A DNA stretch of 21,888 nt, taken from the NCBI GenBank assembly GCA_045536155.1, contig JAZSMZ010000103.1, positions 1 through 21,888 on the forward strand. The letters run 5' to 3'. Shown in pieces: positions 12,496 to 20,193 of this stretch (its first letter is position 1; every line of letters begins with the position of its first letter). Below the pieces are notes generated by a model. It was not told the DNA's origin. It ran no database searches and was given only the letters and a program-made list of their open reading frames with translations. Position numbers and translations under genes: made by a program. The DNA comes from JAZQNC01 sp045536155. Lineage in GTDB: Bacteria > Bacillota > Clostridia > Oscillospirales > CAG-272.

Positions 12496-12768
12496 ATGGA
12501 AAACAACGTCAAAGTGGAGCGTAGCCTCCGCAAGACCAGAACCGGTAAGGTTGTAAGCAACAAGATGGATAAGACCATCGTAGTTGCAATTCAGGACAAT
12601 GTAAAGCATTCCGTTTACAGCAAGGTTATCCGCCGTACCGTTAAGGTACACGCGCATGACGAGAACAACGAATGCGGCATTGGCGATACTGTTGAGATCA
12701 TGGAAACCAGACCCCTTTCTGCTACTAAGAGATGGCGTCTCGTTTCTATCATCGAGAAAGCTAAATAA
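12496..12768 (+). CDS. rpsQ: 30S ribosomal protein S17
   Basis: A 90-aa primary binder of the 5' domain of 16S rRNA with an OB fold. RSLRKTRTGKVVSNKMDKTI and SVYSKVIRRTVKVHAHDENN carry the conserved rRNA-contact loops, followed by IGDTVEIMETRPLSATKRWR. Length is typical. GGGGAGGA precedes the ATG; the gene lies 17 bases after rpmC and 14 before rplN. Confidence 0.98.
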   Translation: MENNVKVERSLRKTRTGKVVSNKMDKTIVVAIQDNVKHSVYSKVIRRTVKVHAHDENNECGIGDTVEIMETRPLSATKRWRLVSIIEKAK

Positions 12769-12782
12769 GGAGGATACACGAA

Positions 12783-13151
12783 ATGATTCAGCAGCAGTCA
12801 CATTTAAAGGTTGCCGACAATACCGGCGCCAAAGAGCTGATGTGTATCCGTGTACTCGGCGGCACTGGCCGTCGTTACGGCAACATCGGCGACGTTATCG
12901 TCGCAACAGTTAAGAAAGCCGCTCCCGGCGGACAGGTTAAAAAGGGACAGGTAGTCAAGGCAGTTATCGTAAGATCTGTTAAGGGCATCAAGCGCGATGA
13001 CGGATCCTACATTCGCTTCGACGAAAACGCAGCGGTTATTGTCAAGGAAGACAAGAACCCTGTCGGTACCCGTATCTTTGGCCCTGTAGCAAGAGAACTC
13101 CGCGAAAAGGACTATCTTAAGATATTGTCCTTGGCTCCGGAAGTACTTTGA
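12783..13151 (+). CDS. rplN: 50S ribosomal protein L14
   Basis: A 122-aa protein at the subunit interface that forms bridge B8 and, in other bacteria, binds the silencing factor RsfS. MIQQQSHLKVADNTGAKELM at the start, VKKGQVVKAVIVRSVKGIKR, and GTRIFGPVARELREKDYLKI at the end are the standard blocks. Length is the usual 122 residues. AAGGAGGA overlaps the rpsQ stop. Confidence 0.98.
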   Translation: MIQQQSHLKVADNTGAKELMCIRVLGGTGRRYGNIGDVIVATVKKAAPGGQVKKGQVVKAVIVRSVKGIKRDDGSYIRFDENAAVIVKEDKNPVGTRIFGPVARELREKDYLKILSLAPEVL

Positions 13152-13169
13152 GATGGAGGCACAACGATA

Positions 13170-13511
13170 ATGAATAAAAAGATTCACGTTAAAAAGGACG
13201 ACACCGTAGTACTTCTTACCGGTAAATATGAACAGAAGTACGACAAAAACGGTAATATCATTACACACAAGGTAATCGCTGTTTCCCCCAAGGAAGGTAA
13301 GGTTATCGTTGAAGGTGTCAATATGATCCACAAGCACGTTAAACCCCGCAAGCAGGGCGAAGAAGGCGGCATCATTGACGCTGAAGGCGCTATCTATGCA
13401 TGCAAGGTTGCTCTTTACTGCCCCAAGTGCGGTAAGGGCGTTCGTGCAAAGCACAACATCGAAGGCGACAAGAAAGTTCGCGTATGCGCCAAGTGCGGCG
13501 CCGAAATATAA
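13170..13511 (+). CDS. rplX: 50S ribosomal protein L24, zinc-ribbon type with enlarged KOW loop
   Basis: A 113-aa assembly initiator that binds the 5' end of 23S rRNA and later sits at the tunnel exit. IHVKKDDTVVLLTGK and KVIVEGVNMIHKHVKP are typical. The C-terminus has CPKC (LYCPKCGKG) and CAKC (VCAKCGAEI), a four-cysteine zinc ribbon known in clostridial L24. Unusual is the KOW loop: where the family reads GKDKGK and continues directly, this protein has GKYEQKYDKNGNIITHKV, about eight residues longer and without the GKDKGK motif. TGGAGG precedes the ATG. Confidence 0.96.
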   Translation: MNKKIHVKKDDTVVLLTGKYEQKYDKNGNIITHKVIAVSPKEGKVIVEGVNMIHKHVKPRKQGEEGGIIDAEGAIYACKVALYCPKCGKGVRAKHNIEGDKKVRVCAKCGAEI

Positions 13512-13528
13512 TGCGGAGGTAAATGAAA

Positions 13529-14068
13529 ATGGCAAGACTTAAAGAGTTTTACAAGAACGAAGTCGCTCCCGCATTGATGCAGAAGTTCAACTACAAGAGC
13601 TCCATGCAGATCCCGCGCATTGACAAGATCGTTGTCAACGTAGGTACCGGCGACGCTAAGGACAATTCCAAGGTTATCGAAACTGTAATCGACGAGATCA
13701 CCATGATCACAGGCCAGAAGGCAGTTGCTACAACCGCACGCAAGTCGGTTGCTAACTTCAAGCTCAGAGAAGGCATGAAGATCGGTGTTAAGGTTACTCT
13801 CCGCGGCGATCGTATGTATGAGTTTATGGATAGACTCTTCAACTTCTCGCTTCCCCGCGTTCGTGACTTCAAGGGTATCAATCCCGACGCTTTCGACGGC
13901 AGAGGAAACTACTCCCTCGGCCTCAAAGAACAGCTTATCTTCCCCGAGATCGAGTACGATAAGGTCGAAAAGATCCGCGGCATGGATATAGCTTTCGTTA
14001 CCACCGCAAAGACCGACGAAGAGGGCCGAGAGCTTCTTAAGCTCATGGGCGCTCCCTTCGAAAGATAA
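13529..14068 (+). CDS. rplE: 50S ribosomal protein L5
   Basis: A 179-aa protein that binds 5S rRNA and contacts the P-site tRNA. MARLKEFYKNEVAPALMQKF opens it, followed by IPRIDKIVVNVGTGDA, the KVTLRGDRMYEFMDRL segment, and GNYSLGLKEQLIFPEIEYDK near the end. The ATG at 13529 is chosen because GGAGG (13515-13519) lies 9 bases upstream and MARLKE is the usual L5 start; an in-frame ATG at 13523 is only 3 bases after it. Confidence 0.97.
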   Translation: MARLKEFYKNEVAPALMQKFNYKSSMQIPRIDKIVVNVGTGDAKDNSKVIETVIDEITMITGQKAVATTARKSVANFKLREGMKIGVKVTLRGDRMYEFMDRLFNFSLPRVRDFKGINPDAFDGRGNYSLGLKEQLIFPEIEYDKVEKIRGMDIAFVTTAKTDEEGRELLKLMGAPFER

Positions 14069-14079
14069 GGAGAAGCAAA

Positions 14080-14265
14080 ATGGCAAAGAAATCTATGGTT
14101 TTGAAGCAGCAGGCTGCTCAGAAATTCTCTACCAGAGAATATAACAGATGCAAAATCTGCGGACGTCCTCATGCTTATCTCCGCAAATTCGGTATCTGCC
14201 GCATCTGCTTCCGCGAACTCGCTTACAAGGGTGCTATCCCCGGTGTTCGCAAGGCTTCTTGGTAA
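14080..14265 (+). CDS. rpsN: 30S ribosomal protein S14 type Z
   Basis: A 61-aa zinc-binding form of S14 in the small-subunit head. MAKKSMVLKQQAAQKFSTRE leads into CKIC (Cys24, Cys27) and CRIC (Cys40, Cys43), the four zinc ligands that define the C+ form, and it ends in GAIPGVRKASW as usual. Clostridia normally carry this form in the spc operon. AAGGAGA precedes the ATG. The gene is followed by a wide 135-base spacer before rpsH. Confidence 0.98.
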   Translation: MAKKSMVLKQQAAQKFSTREYNRCKICGRPHAYLRKFGICRICFRELAYKGAIPGVRKASW

Positions 14266-14270
14266 TTAAG

Positions 14271-14348
14271 CAAGCTAAAACTTGTTTTCAATTAACCGAA
14301 AGGAGATCGAAACGCCTCGTTTCTTTCTAACCGTCGGTGTCAAGCCGA
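14271..14348 (+). promoter_or_regulatory. Structured rpsN-rpsH spacer
   Basis: The 135-base gap between rpsN and rpsH holds several small stems: CAAG-CTAAAA-CTTG (14271-14284), GAAACG-CCT-CGTTTC (14309-14323, followed by TTTCTAACC) and TCGG..CCGA (14334-14348). A second AAAGGAG at about 14300 has no start codon behind it. It could be a weak attenuator, a processing site or a binding site for S8, which regulates this part of the operon in E. coli at a different position. Confidence 0.35.
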
Positions 14349-14400
14349 ATGAAAATTCAATCCAATCATCCGGCAAAAACAATTAGGAGGAAAAAACAAA

Positions 14401-14796
14401 ATGCAAATGTCTGACGTAATCGCGGATATGCTCACCCGTATCAGAAACGCTAACAACGCAAAGCATGAAACGGTTGATATTCCCGCATCCAACATGAAGA
14501 AAGCTATCGCCGACATCCTCACCGAAGAGGGCTACATCAAGGGCTACTCTGTAATCGAGGACGGCAAGCAGGGAACTCTCCGCGTATCACTCAAGTATAT
14601 CGGCAAGCAGAAGGTTCTTACCGGAATCCGCAGAATTTCCAAGCCCGGTCTCCGCGTATATGCTTCCTGCGAAGAAATGCCTCGTGTTATGAACGGTCTC
14701 GGAATCGCCATCGTGTCTACATCCAAGGGTGTTATGACCGATAAAAAGGCGAGAAGCTTAAACGTCGGTGGCGAGATTATCGCCTTCGTATGGTAA
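14401..14796 (+). CDS. rpsH: 30S ribosomal protein S8
   Basis: A 131-aa primary 16S rRNA binder of the platform. SDVIADMLTRIRNANNAKHE near the start, EEGYIKGYSVIEDGKQGTLR in the middle, and GLGIAIVSTSKGVMTDKKAR towards the end with the conserved STSKG loop identify it. S8 is the translational repressor of the spc genes in E. coli. TTAGGAGGA precedes the ATG. The 135-base gap before it is the second widest inside the operon after the leader. Confidence 0.98.
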   Translation: MQMSDVIADMLTRIRNANNAKHETVDIPASNMKKAIADILTEEGYIKGYSVIEDGKQGTLRVSLKYIGKQKVLTGIRRISKPGLRVYASCEEMPRVMNGLGIAIVSTSKGVMTDKKARSLNVGGEIIAFVW

Positions 14797-14817
14797 TAGG
14801 TAAGGAGGATATAACAG

Positions 14818-15357
14818 ATGTCTAGAATTGGTAGAGCGCCCATCGCGGTACCTGCCGGTGTAGAAGTAAAAATCGAAGCCGAAAATCTGGTAACCGTTAA
14901 GGGCCCCAAGGGAACACTTACCGAAAAACTTCACCCTCGTATGAGCATCGCTCTTGAAGGCGCAGAACTCACTGTTAAGCGCCCCACAGACGAAAAAGAA
15001 GACCGTGCACTGCATGGCCTTACCAGAACTCTTCTCAACAACATGGTTGTTGGTGTAACCAACGGCTTTGAGAAGAAGCTCGAAATCACCGGTGTAGGTT
15101 ACAAGGCTTCCAAGGCCGGAACCACCCTCACCCTCAACCTCGGCTACTCTCACCCCATCTACTTCCAGGAAGAAAACGGCATCTCTTTCGATGTTCCGGA
15201 CGCTAACACCGTTATCGTCAAGGGCTCTTCCAAGCAGACTGTCGGTCAGATCGCCGCTCAGATCAGAGAAAAGAGACCCCCCGAGCCCTATCTCGGCAAG
15301 GGTATCAAGTACTCCGGTGAGAAGATCCGCCGCAAGGCCGGTAAGACCGGTAAATAA
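14818..15357 (+). CDS. rplF: 50S ribosomal protein L6
   Basis: A 179-aa protein of two similar domains beside the sarcin-ricin loop, close to where elongation factors bind. SRIGRAPIAVPAGVEVKIEA opens it, LTVKRPTDEKEDRALHGLTR follows in domain 1, and the C-terminal KRPPEPYLGKGIKYSGEKIR carries the rRNA-binding signature (usually RPPEPYKGKGI). AAGGAGGA precedes the ATG. Length is typical. Confidence 0.98.
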   Translation: MSRIGRAPIAVPAGVEVKIEAENLVTVKGPKGTLTEKLHPRMSIALEGAELTVKRPTDEKEDRALHGLTRTLLNNMVVGVTNGFEKKLEITGVGYKASKAGTTLTLNLGYSHPIYFQEENGISFDVPDANTVIVKGSSKQTVGQIAAQIREKRPPEPYLGKGIKYSGEKIRRKAGKTGK

Positions 15358-15376
15358 TTGAAGGGAGCGCATTTCG

Positions 15377-15736
15377 ATGATTACTAAAAAAGATAAAAAC
15401 ATCGCTCGTAAAAAGAGACATGTAAGAGTCAGAGCAAAGATCTCGGGCACTGCTGCGAGACCTCGCCTCTGTGTATATCGCTCCAACGCCAACATTTACG
15501 CCCAGATCATCGACGACGTAGCAGGCAAGACTCTTGTTGCTGCATCCTCTCTCGAGAAGGATTTCGAGGGTATCGGAAGCAACAAGGAAGCTGCTAAGAA
15601 GGTCGGTGAGGCAATCGCTCGCAAGGCACTTGCTGCCGGTGTAGAGGAAGTCGTGTTCGATCGCGGCGGTTACCTCTATCACGGACGTGTTAAGGAACTT
15701 GCAGAGGGTGCCCGCGAAGGCGGACTTAAATTCTGA
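15377..15736 (+). CDS. rplR: 50S ribosomal protein L18
   Basis: A 119-aa 5S rRNA-binding protein of the central protuberance. The basic N-terminal RKKRHVRVRAKISGTAARPR is the disordered RNA-binding part, followed by LCVYRSNANIYAQIIDD and the end GGYLYHGRVKELAEGAREGG. GAAGGGAG lies before the ATG. It partners L5 from the same operon on 5S rRNA. Confidence 0.98.
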   Translation: MITKKDKNIARKKRHVRVRAKISGTAARPRLCVYRSNANIYAQIIDDVAGKTLVAASSLEKDFEGIGSNKEAAKKVGEAIARKALAAGVEEVVFDRGGYLYHGRVKELAEGAREGGLKF

Positions 15737-15756
15737 CGGGAGGATATAGTTTAACA

Positions 15757-16260
15757 ATGGTTAAGAGAATAGACGCATCTACCCTTGATCTTCAGGAAAA
15801 GCTCGTAGCTCTCAATCGCGTATCCAAGACCGTTAAGGGCGGACGTATTGCCCGCTTCACTGCTATCATGGTTGTCGGCGACGGCAACGGACATGTTGGC
15901 TACGGTCTCGGCAAAGCAACCGAGGTTCCGGATGCTATCCGCAAGGGCATTGAAGATGCCAAGAAAAACATGATTGAAGTATCCCTCAAGGGTACAACAA
16001 TTCCTCATGAGGTTCTCGGAATCTACGGCGCAGGTAAGGTACTCCTTAAGCCTGCATCCGAAGGTACCGGAATCATCGCCGGCGGCACAGTTCGTGCAAT
16101 CGTTGAGATCGCCGGTATCAAGAACATCCGTGCAAAGTGCCTCCGTTCTTCCAACCCCACCAACGTCGTAAAGGCTACCTTCGAGGGACTTCGTTCTCTC
16201 CGTACCGCTGACGAGGTTGCGAAGATGCGCGGCATCAATGCCGAGGCAATGAAAGGCTGA
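15757..16260 (+). CDS. rpsE: 30S ribosomal protein S5
   Basis: A 167-aa protein of the mRNA entry side and the accuracy centre with S4. VNRVSK-type entry reads LNRVSKTVKGGRIARFTAIM, followed by GDGNGHVGYGLGKATEVPDA and the C-terminal domain (GIYGAGKVLLKPASEGTGII). GGGAGG precedes the ATG at an unusually long distance of about 13 bases; no closer start fits. Length is typical. Confidence 0.97.
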   Translation: MVKRIDASTLDLQEKLVALNRVSKTVKGGRIARFTAIMVVGDGNGHVGYGLGKATEVPDAIRKGIEDAKKNMIEVSLKGTTIPHEVLGIYGAGKVLLKPASEGTGIIAGGTVRAIVEIAGIKNIRAKCLRSSNPTNVVKATFEGLRSLRTADEVAKMRGINAEAMKG

Positions 16261-16271
16261 GGTGAAACGAG

Positions 16272-16457
16272 ATGGCAAAAGTTAAAGTAACACTTATCAA
16301 GAGTCTTATCGGTCAGAAGCCCGCGAAGAAGGCAACCGCCGCTTCGCTCGGTCTCACCAAGATAGGCAACAGCATCCTGCATGAAGAAGGACCTGTCCTC
16401 GACGGCAAGATCGCTGTTATTTCCCACCTTGTTAAGGTGGAAAAAGCAGAGCAGTAA
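16272..16457 (+). CDS. rpmD: 50S ribosomal protein L30
   Basis: A 61-aa protein. VKVTLIKSLIGQKPAKKATA and SLGLTKIGNSILHEEGPVLD are the family's core, with KIAVISHLVKVEK forming the last strand. It is the short bacterial form. GAGGTGA lies before the ATG, directly after the rpsE stop. L30 is absent from some bacterial groups but regular in Firmicutes. Confidence 0.97.
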   Translation: MAKVKVTLIKSLIGQKPAKKATAASLGLTKIGNSILHEEGPVLDGKIAVISHLVKVEKAEQ

Positions 16458-16471
16458 GGAGGACCATCAAA

Positions 16472-16912
16472 ATGAAACTTCATGAACTTTCTCCGGCACC
16501 CGGCTCTACAAGAGAAAACTGGCGCCGAGGCAGAGGTCCCGGTTCCGGTAACGGTAAAACCGGTGGTCGCGGCCACAAGGGTCAGAATGCCCGTTCCGGC
16601 GGCGGTGTACGTCCCGGATTTGAAGGCGGTCAGCTTCCTATTTACAGAAAGCTGCCCAAGCGCGGTTTCCACAACAGATTTTCAACACATTACTCTATCG
16701 TCAACTTAGACGACCTCAATCGCTTCGAAAACGGAGCAGTTGTTGATCTCGAGGCTCTCAAGGCAGCAGGCATCATCACCAAAGAGCTTGACGGCCTTAA
16801 GGTTCTCGGCAACGGCAGCATTGAGAAGGCCTTGACCGTTCGCGCTTCCAAGTTCTCTGCAGAAGCTGCGAAGAAGATCGAGGCTGCAGGAGGAAAGGCT
16901 GAGGTGATTTAA
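16472..16912 (+). CDS. rplO: 50S ribosomal protein L15
   Basis: A 146-aa late-assembly protein. MKLHELSPAPGSTRENWRRG leads into the Gly/Arg-rich extension (GRGPGSGNGKTGGRGHKGQN) that penetrates the 23S rRNA core, then GFEGGQLPIYRKLPKRGFHN and the globular C-terminal domain ending in AAGGKAEVI. AAGGAGGA overlaps the rpmD stop. Its end contains the ribosome binding site of secY, one base away. Confidence 0.98.
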   Translation: MKLHELSPAPGSTRENWRRGRGPGSGNGKTGGRGHKGQNARSGGGVRPGFEGGQLPIYRKLPKRGFHNRFSTHYSIVNLDDLNRFENGAVVDLEALKAAGIITKELDGLKVLGNGSIEKALTVRASKFSAEAAKKIEAAGGKAEVI

Positions 16913-16913
16913 G

Positions 16914-18209
16914 GTGCTTCAGACTTTGAAAAACGCGTTCAAGGTTAAGGAACTCAGAAATAAGATTATCTTCACAGTAGTAATTCTTATCCTGTACAGA
17001 TTCGGTGCAGTTATTCCCGTACCTTACGTTAGCTCGGAGGTCCTTGGTACATTGATGTCCATGGGCGAGGGTTCGATATTCCAGTATCTTAACATCCTTT
17101 CCGGTGACGCTTTCTCCAAGGCAACACTGTTCGCGCTTTCGATCTCACCTTATATCACATCATCTATCGTAATGCAGCTGCTCACTATCGCCATTCCTGC
17201 GCTTGAAAAGCTCTCGAAGAACGGCGAAGAGGGCAAAAAGAAGATTAACCAGATCACCCGCTACGTAACTGTAGGCCTCGGTCTCATCACCGCTTATGGC
17301 TACTACATGTACATGAGAACAAACGGCGCGCTTACCGACAAGAGCGGATTCGCTGCTGTTGTTATCATCGCTTGCTACTCCGCGGGTTCGGCGCTCATCA
17401 TGTGGCTTGCTGAAAAGATCAACGAGCATGGTATCGGCAACGGTATTTCGATGATTCTCTTCGTAAACATCGTTTCCTCCGGTCCTCAGATCGTTATGGC
17501 TCTTATCAGCCTCTGCACTGATGCAACATGGCGCTCCTGGGGCATCGTATTCGCTGAACTTATCGTTATTGTTTCTCTCATTCTGGTTGTATTCGTTATC
17601 TTCGTTACAAACAGTGAGCGCAGAATTCCGGTACAGTACGCGAAGAGAGTTGTCGGTCGCAAGCAGTACGGCGGACAGTCCTCCGGACTCCCGCTCAAGC
17701 TTAACATGACCGGCGTTATGCCTATCATCTTTGCAAACTCGATCGTAGCTCTCCCCTCCACAATTGCACTTCTGTTCCCCACTCCCAAGGAAGGAACCTT
17801 CTGGTACGGTTTCCAGCAGCTCTTCTCCTACACTTCGTGGGTATACGCAATTGTATTCTTCGTACTCATCATTGCTTTCGCATATTTCTATGTTTCGATC
17901 TCTTTCAACCCCATCGAGGTTGCTAACAATTTGAAGAAGAACGGCGGCTCCGTTCCGGGTATCCGTCCCGGCAAGCCTACCTCCGACTATATCACCAAGG
18001 TGCTCGGACGTGTAACTCTCATCGGTGCACTCTTCCTTGATATCGTTGCAGTTCTTCCTCTCATCGTCAACATCGTATCGGGCACCGCTCTCGGAAGCAT
18101 CGCTTTCGGCGGTTCGTCCCTCCTCATCGTTGTCGGCGTTGCGCTGGAAACATTCCGCGAATTGGAATCTCAGATGACCATGCGTCATTACAAGGGCTTC
18201 CTTGAATAA
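16914..18209 (+). CDS. secY: Preprotein translocase subunit SecY
   Basis: A 431-aa membrane protein, the channel of the SecYEG translocon. Ten hydrophobic segments are visible, from IIFTVVILILYRFGAVIPVP (helix 1) through LFALSISPYITSSIVMQLLT and the GIGNGISMILF signature to the last helix near LLIVVGVALETFRELESQ. The large cytoplasmic loop with FVTNSERRIPVQYAKRVVGR contacts the ribosome and SecA. The start is GTG, with GAGGTGA inside the rplO end about 6 bases upstream and only one base between the genes, so translation is probably coupled. Being made with ribosomal proteins ties secretion capacity to growth. Confidence 0.97.
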   Translation: MLQTLKNAFKVKELRNKIIFTVVILILYRFGAVIPVPYVSSEVLGTLMSMGEGSIFQYLNILSGDAFSKATLFALSISPYITSSIVMQLLTIAIPALEKLSKNGEEGKKKINQITRYVTVGLGLITAYGYYMYMRTNGALTDKSGFAAVVIIACYSAGSALIMWLAEKINEHGIGNGISMILFVNIVSSGPQIVMALISLCTDATWRSWGIVFAELIVIVSLILVVFVIFVTNSERRIPVQYAKRVVGRKQYGGQSSGLPLKLNMTGVMPIIFANSIVALPSTIALLFPTPKEGTFWYGFQQLFSYTSWVYAIVFFVLIIAFAYFYVSISFNPIEVANNLKKNGGSVPGIRPGKPTSDYITKVLGRVTLIGALFLDIVAVLPLIVNIVSGTALGSIAFGGSSLLIVVGVALETFRELESQMTMRHYKGFLE

Positions 18210-18270
18210 TAACGCCATTCCACAAAACGAACGGTTTTCACGACTTAGCCAAAGAAAGGCAAATTAAGTA

Positions 18271-18918
18271 ATGAATATTATTTTCTTAGGAGCTCCCGGC
18301 GCGGGAAAAGGAACCCAAGCAGAAAACGTAAGCAAAAAATACAATATTCCGATGCTGTCTACCGGAGTTATGCTCCGCGAGGCAGTTAAAGCGGGAACCG
18401 AGATGGGAAAAGCTGCCCAGTCCTACATGGACTCCGGCAAGCTCGTTCCCGACGAGGTCGTAATCGGAATCATCAGTGACCGACTCAAAATGGACGATTG
18501 CGCCGACGGATTTATCCTCGACGGATTCCCCAGAACGGTTGTTCAGGCCGACGCTCTTGAAGCGATGGGCGTAAACATCGACGTCGTTATCGACATCGAA
18601 GTTGCAGACGAAACGATAGTTCAGCGCATGGGCGGCAGACGCTGCTGCGCCAACTGCGGATCGAGCTATCATGTTGAGTTCAAGCCCTCCAAGGACGGCA
18701 AGACCTGCGACAACTGCGGTACTGAGTTGACCACTCGCCGCGACGACCTCCCCGAAGTCGTAGCGGACAGACTCAAGACTTATCATGAACAGACAGCGCC
18801 GTTAAAGAATTATTACGGCGGCAAAGGCAAGCTTAAGACCGTTGTAGGCCAGATCGAGGTAGCGGACACAACCCGCCTTACCCTCGAAGCACTTGCATCG
18901 GTTGAAGCCGGAAAGTGA
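18271..18918 (+). CDS. adk: Adenylate kinase (zinc LID type)
   Basis: A 215-aa cytosolic enzyme converting ATP + AMP to 2 ADP. The P-loop is GAPGAGKGTQ (7-16), the AMP site includes STGVMLRE (30-37) and GFILDGFPRT (80-89), and the LID (about 122-160) carries CANC (Cys126, Cys129) and CDNC (Cys146, Cys149), the four zinc ligands of Gram-positive Adk; RRDD follows at 156-159. TGDMLR is the commoner form; here it reads TGVMLR. Only AAAGG about 12 bases upstream serves as ribosome binding site. The 61-base gap after secY holds no clear terminator, so it is probably read from the operon. Confidence 0.98.
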   Translation: MNIIFLGAPGAGKGTQAENVSKKYNIPMLSTGVMLREAVKAGTEMGKAAQSYMDSGKLVPDEVVIGIISDRLKMDDCADGFILDGFPRTVVQADALEAMGVNIDVVIDIEVADETIVQRMGGRRCCANCGSSYHVEFKPSKDGKTCDNCGTELTTRRDDLPEVVADRLKTYHEQTAPLKNYYGGKGKLKTVVGQIEVADTTRLTLEALASVEAGK

Positions 18919-18932
18919 TTTTCGGGCTATTT

Positions 18933-19685
18933 ATGATACAGGTAAAAAACAAAGCACAGATTGAAAAAATGAAGGAAGCCGGACGTATTACCGGCGAGGC
19001 ACTTCTTCTGGGAGGAGAGGCTGTAAAGCCCGGTGTCACCACTCAGCAGATCGACGACATAATCCGTCGTCACATCGAAAAGTGCGGCGCCACTCCCTCA
19101 TTTCTGGGCTACGGCGGATTCCCCGCCTCGGCCTGCATAAGTGTCAATTCGCAGGTGATACACGGTATCCCCTCAAAAAAGATCGTGCTAAAAGAGGGCG
19201 ACATCGTTAAAATCGACGTCGGCGCCTTCTATCAAGGCTTTCACGGAGACAGCGCAAACACTTTTGCTTGCGGAAACGTTTCCGATGAAGCAAAACGACT
19301 CATCGAGGTAACCGAGCAGAGCTTCTACCGCGGACTCGAGTTCGCACGCGCGGGCAACCGTATCGGCGACATCGGATCGGCGATCGAAAGCTTCGTTATC
19401 GAGAACGGTTTTTCGGCGGTACACAAGTACGTCGGCCACGGCATCGGCCGCAACCTTCACGAATCCCCCGACGTTCCCAACTACGGAACGGCAGGAAGAG
19501 GCGTGAGACTGGTTTCGGGCATGACCTTGGCTATCGAACCGATGATATGCGTCGGAACGAACGCAGTGCGCGAGCTCGACGACGGCTGGACAGTAGTCAC
19601 GGCCGACTCAAAGCTTTCAGCTCACTACGAGCATACCGTTGCAATTACCGATGATGATGTTATCATACTGACAAAAGTCAACTGA
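18933..19685 (+). CDS. map: Methionine aminopeptidase, type I
   Basis: A 250-aa metalloenzyme removing the initiator methionine from nascent proteins at the ribosome exit. All five dimetal ligands are present: Asp95 (KIDVGA), Asp106 (FHGDSANTF), His169 (YVGHGIGRNLHE), Glu202 (AIEPM) and Glu233 (HYEHTVA), with His78 (VIHGIPS) for substrate contact. The ATG at 18933 is chosen because MIQVKNKAQIEKMKEAGRI aligns with the usual start of the family; a GTG at 18915 overlapping the adk stop (GTGA) would add six residues and cannot be excluded, as neither has a strong ribosome binding site. The C-terminus overlaps the next gene by one base. Confidence 0.96.
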   Translation: MIQVKNKAQIEKMKEAGRITGEALLLGGEAVKPGVTTQQIDDIIRRHIEKCGATPSFLGYGGFPASACISVNSQVIHGIPSKKIVLKEGDIVKIDVGAFYQGFHGDSANTFACGNVSDEAKRLIEVTEQSFYRGLEFARAGNRIGDIGSAIESFVIENGFSAVHKYVGHGIGRNLHESPDVPNYGTAGRGVRLVSGMTLAIEPMICVGTNAVRELDDGWTVVTADSKLSAHYEHTVAITDDDVIILTKVN

Positions 19686-19933
19686 TGAAAACAAACGAAA
19701 TTACCAGAGGAGCTTTCGTTTTATCGCTCGCCGGACGCGATAACGGCCGGATCCACGTTGTGGTTAATGTCACAGACGGATATGCCGACATCGTCGACGG
19801 AGTAACGCGAAAGATCGAAGCGCCAAAAAGGAAAAAGTTTAAACACCTCGATCTCATTGAAATCGATCCGTACGACGGCGATTTCACAAACAAAAAGATC
19901 CATGAGTGTATCAGACAATTATCTGTAGATTAA
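19685..19933 (+). CDS. KOW domain RNA-binding protein (L14e-like)
   Basis: An 82-aa small basic protein. GAFVLSLAGRDNGRIHVVVN is a KOW motif of the type found in archaeal and eukaryotic L14e and in the short KOW protein found between map and infA in many Firmicutes (YbzG in B. subtilis). The KRKKFKHLDLIE stretch adds basic RNA-contact residues. Its role is not established; a ribosome-associated function is likely from sequence and position. It starts on the last base of the map stop codon (TGATG), so it is translationally coupled. Confidence 0.88.
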   Translation: MKTNEITRGAFVLSLAGRDNGRIHVVVNVTDGYADIVDGVTRKIEAPKRKKFKHLDLIEIDPYDGDFTNKKIHECIRQLSVD

Positions 19934-19956
19934 ATTAATGCTAATGGAGATTAATT

Positions 19957-20175
19957 ATGCCTAAGGACGACGTAATTGAATTTGAGGGCACAGTCATTGA
20001 GGCATTGCCCAACGCAAACTTTAAAGTAAAGCTGCCCAATGGGCACATCATAAACGCTCACATATCCGGAAAGCTTCGTATGAACTATATCTGGATATTG
20101 CCCGGTGACCGCGTAACCGTTGAAGTGTCGGTATACGACCTTACCAAGGGACGCATCACTTGGCGTGCTAAATAA
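19957..20175 (+). CDS. infA: Translation initiation factor IF-1
   Basis: A 72-aa OB-fold protein that binds the A site of the 30S subunit during initiation. MPKDDVIEFEGTVIEALPNA opens it, and VKLPNGHIINAHISGKLRMN and ILPGDRVTVEVSVYDLTKGR are the family's RNA-binding core. Length is the standard 72 residues. GGAG lies 7 bases before the ATG. It follows the KOW gene and precedes rpmJ, the usual order. Confidence 0.98.
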   Translation: MPKDDVIEFEGTVIEALPNANFKVKLPNGHIINAHISGKLRMNYIWILPGDRVTVEVSVYDLTKGRITWRAK

Positions 20176-20193
20176 CGAAAGGAAAGGTATAAA

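Noticed and set aside
17160..18218. 352-aa minus-strand open frame opposite secY
   Set aside because: Shadow of secY codons, no promoter or ribosome binding site, and a protein sequence without structure.
18210..18270. Terminator or new promoter between secY and adk
   Set aside because: No stable stem with a T tract and no -35/-10 pair; the gap looks like a plain spacer.
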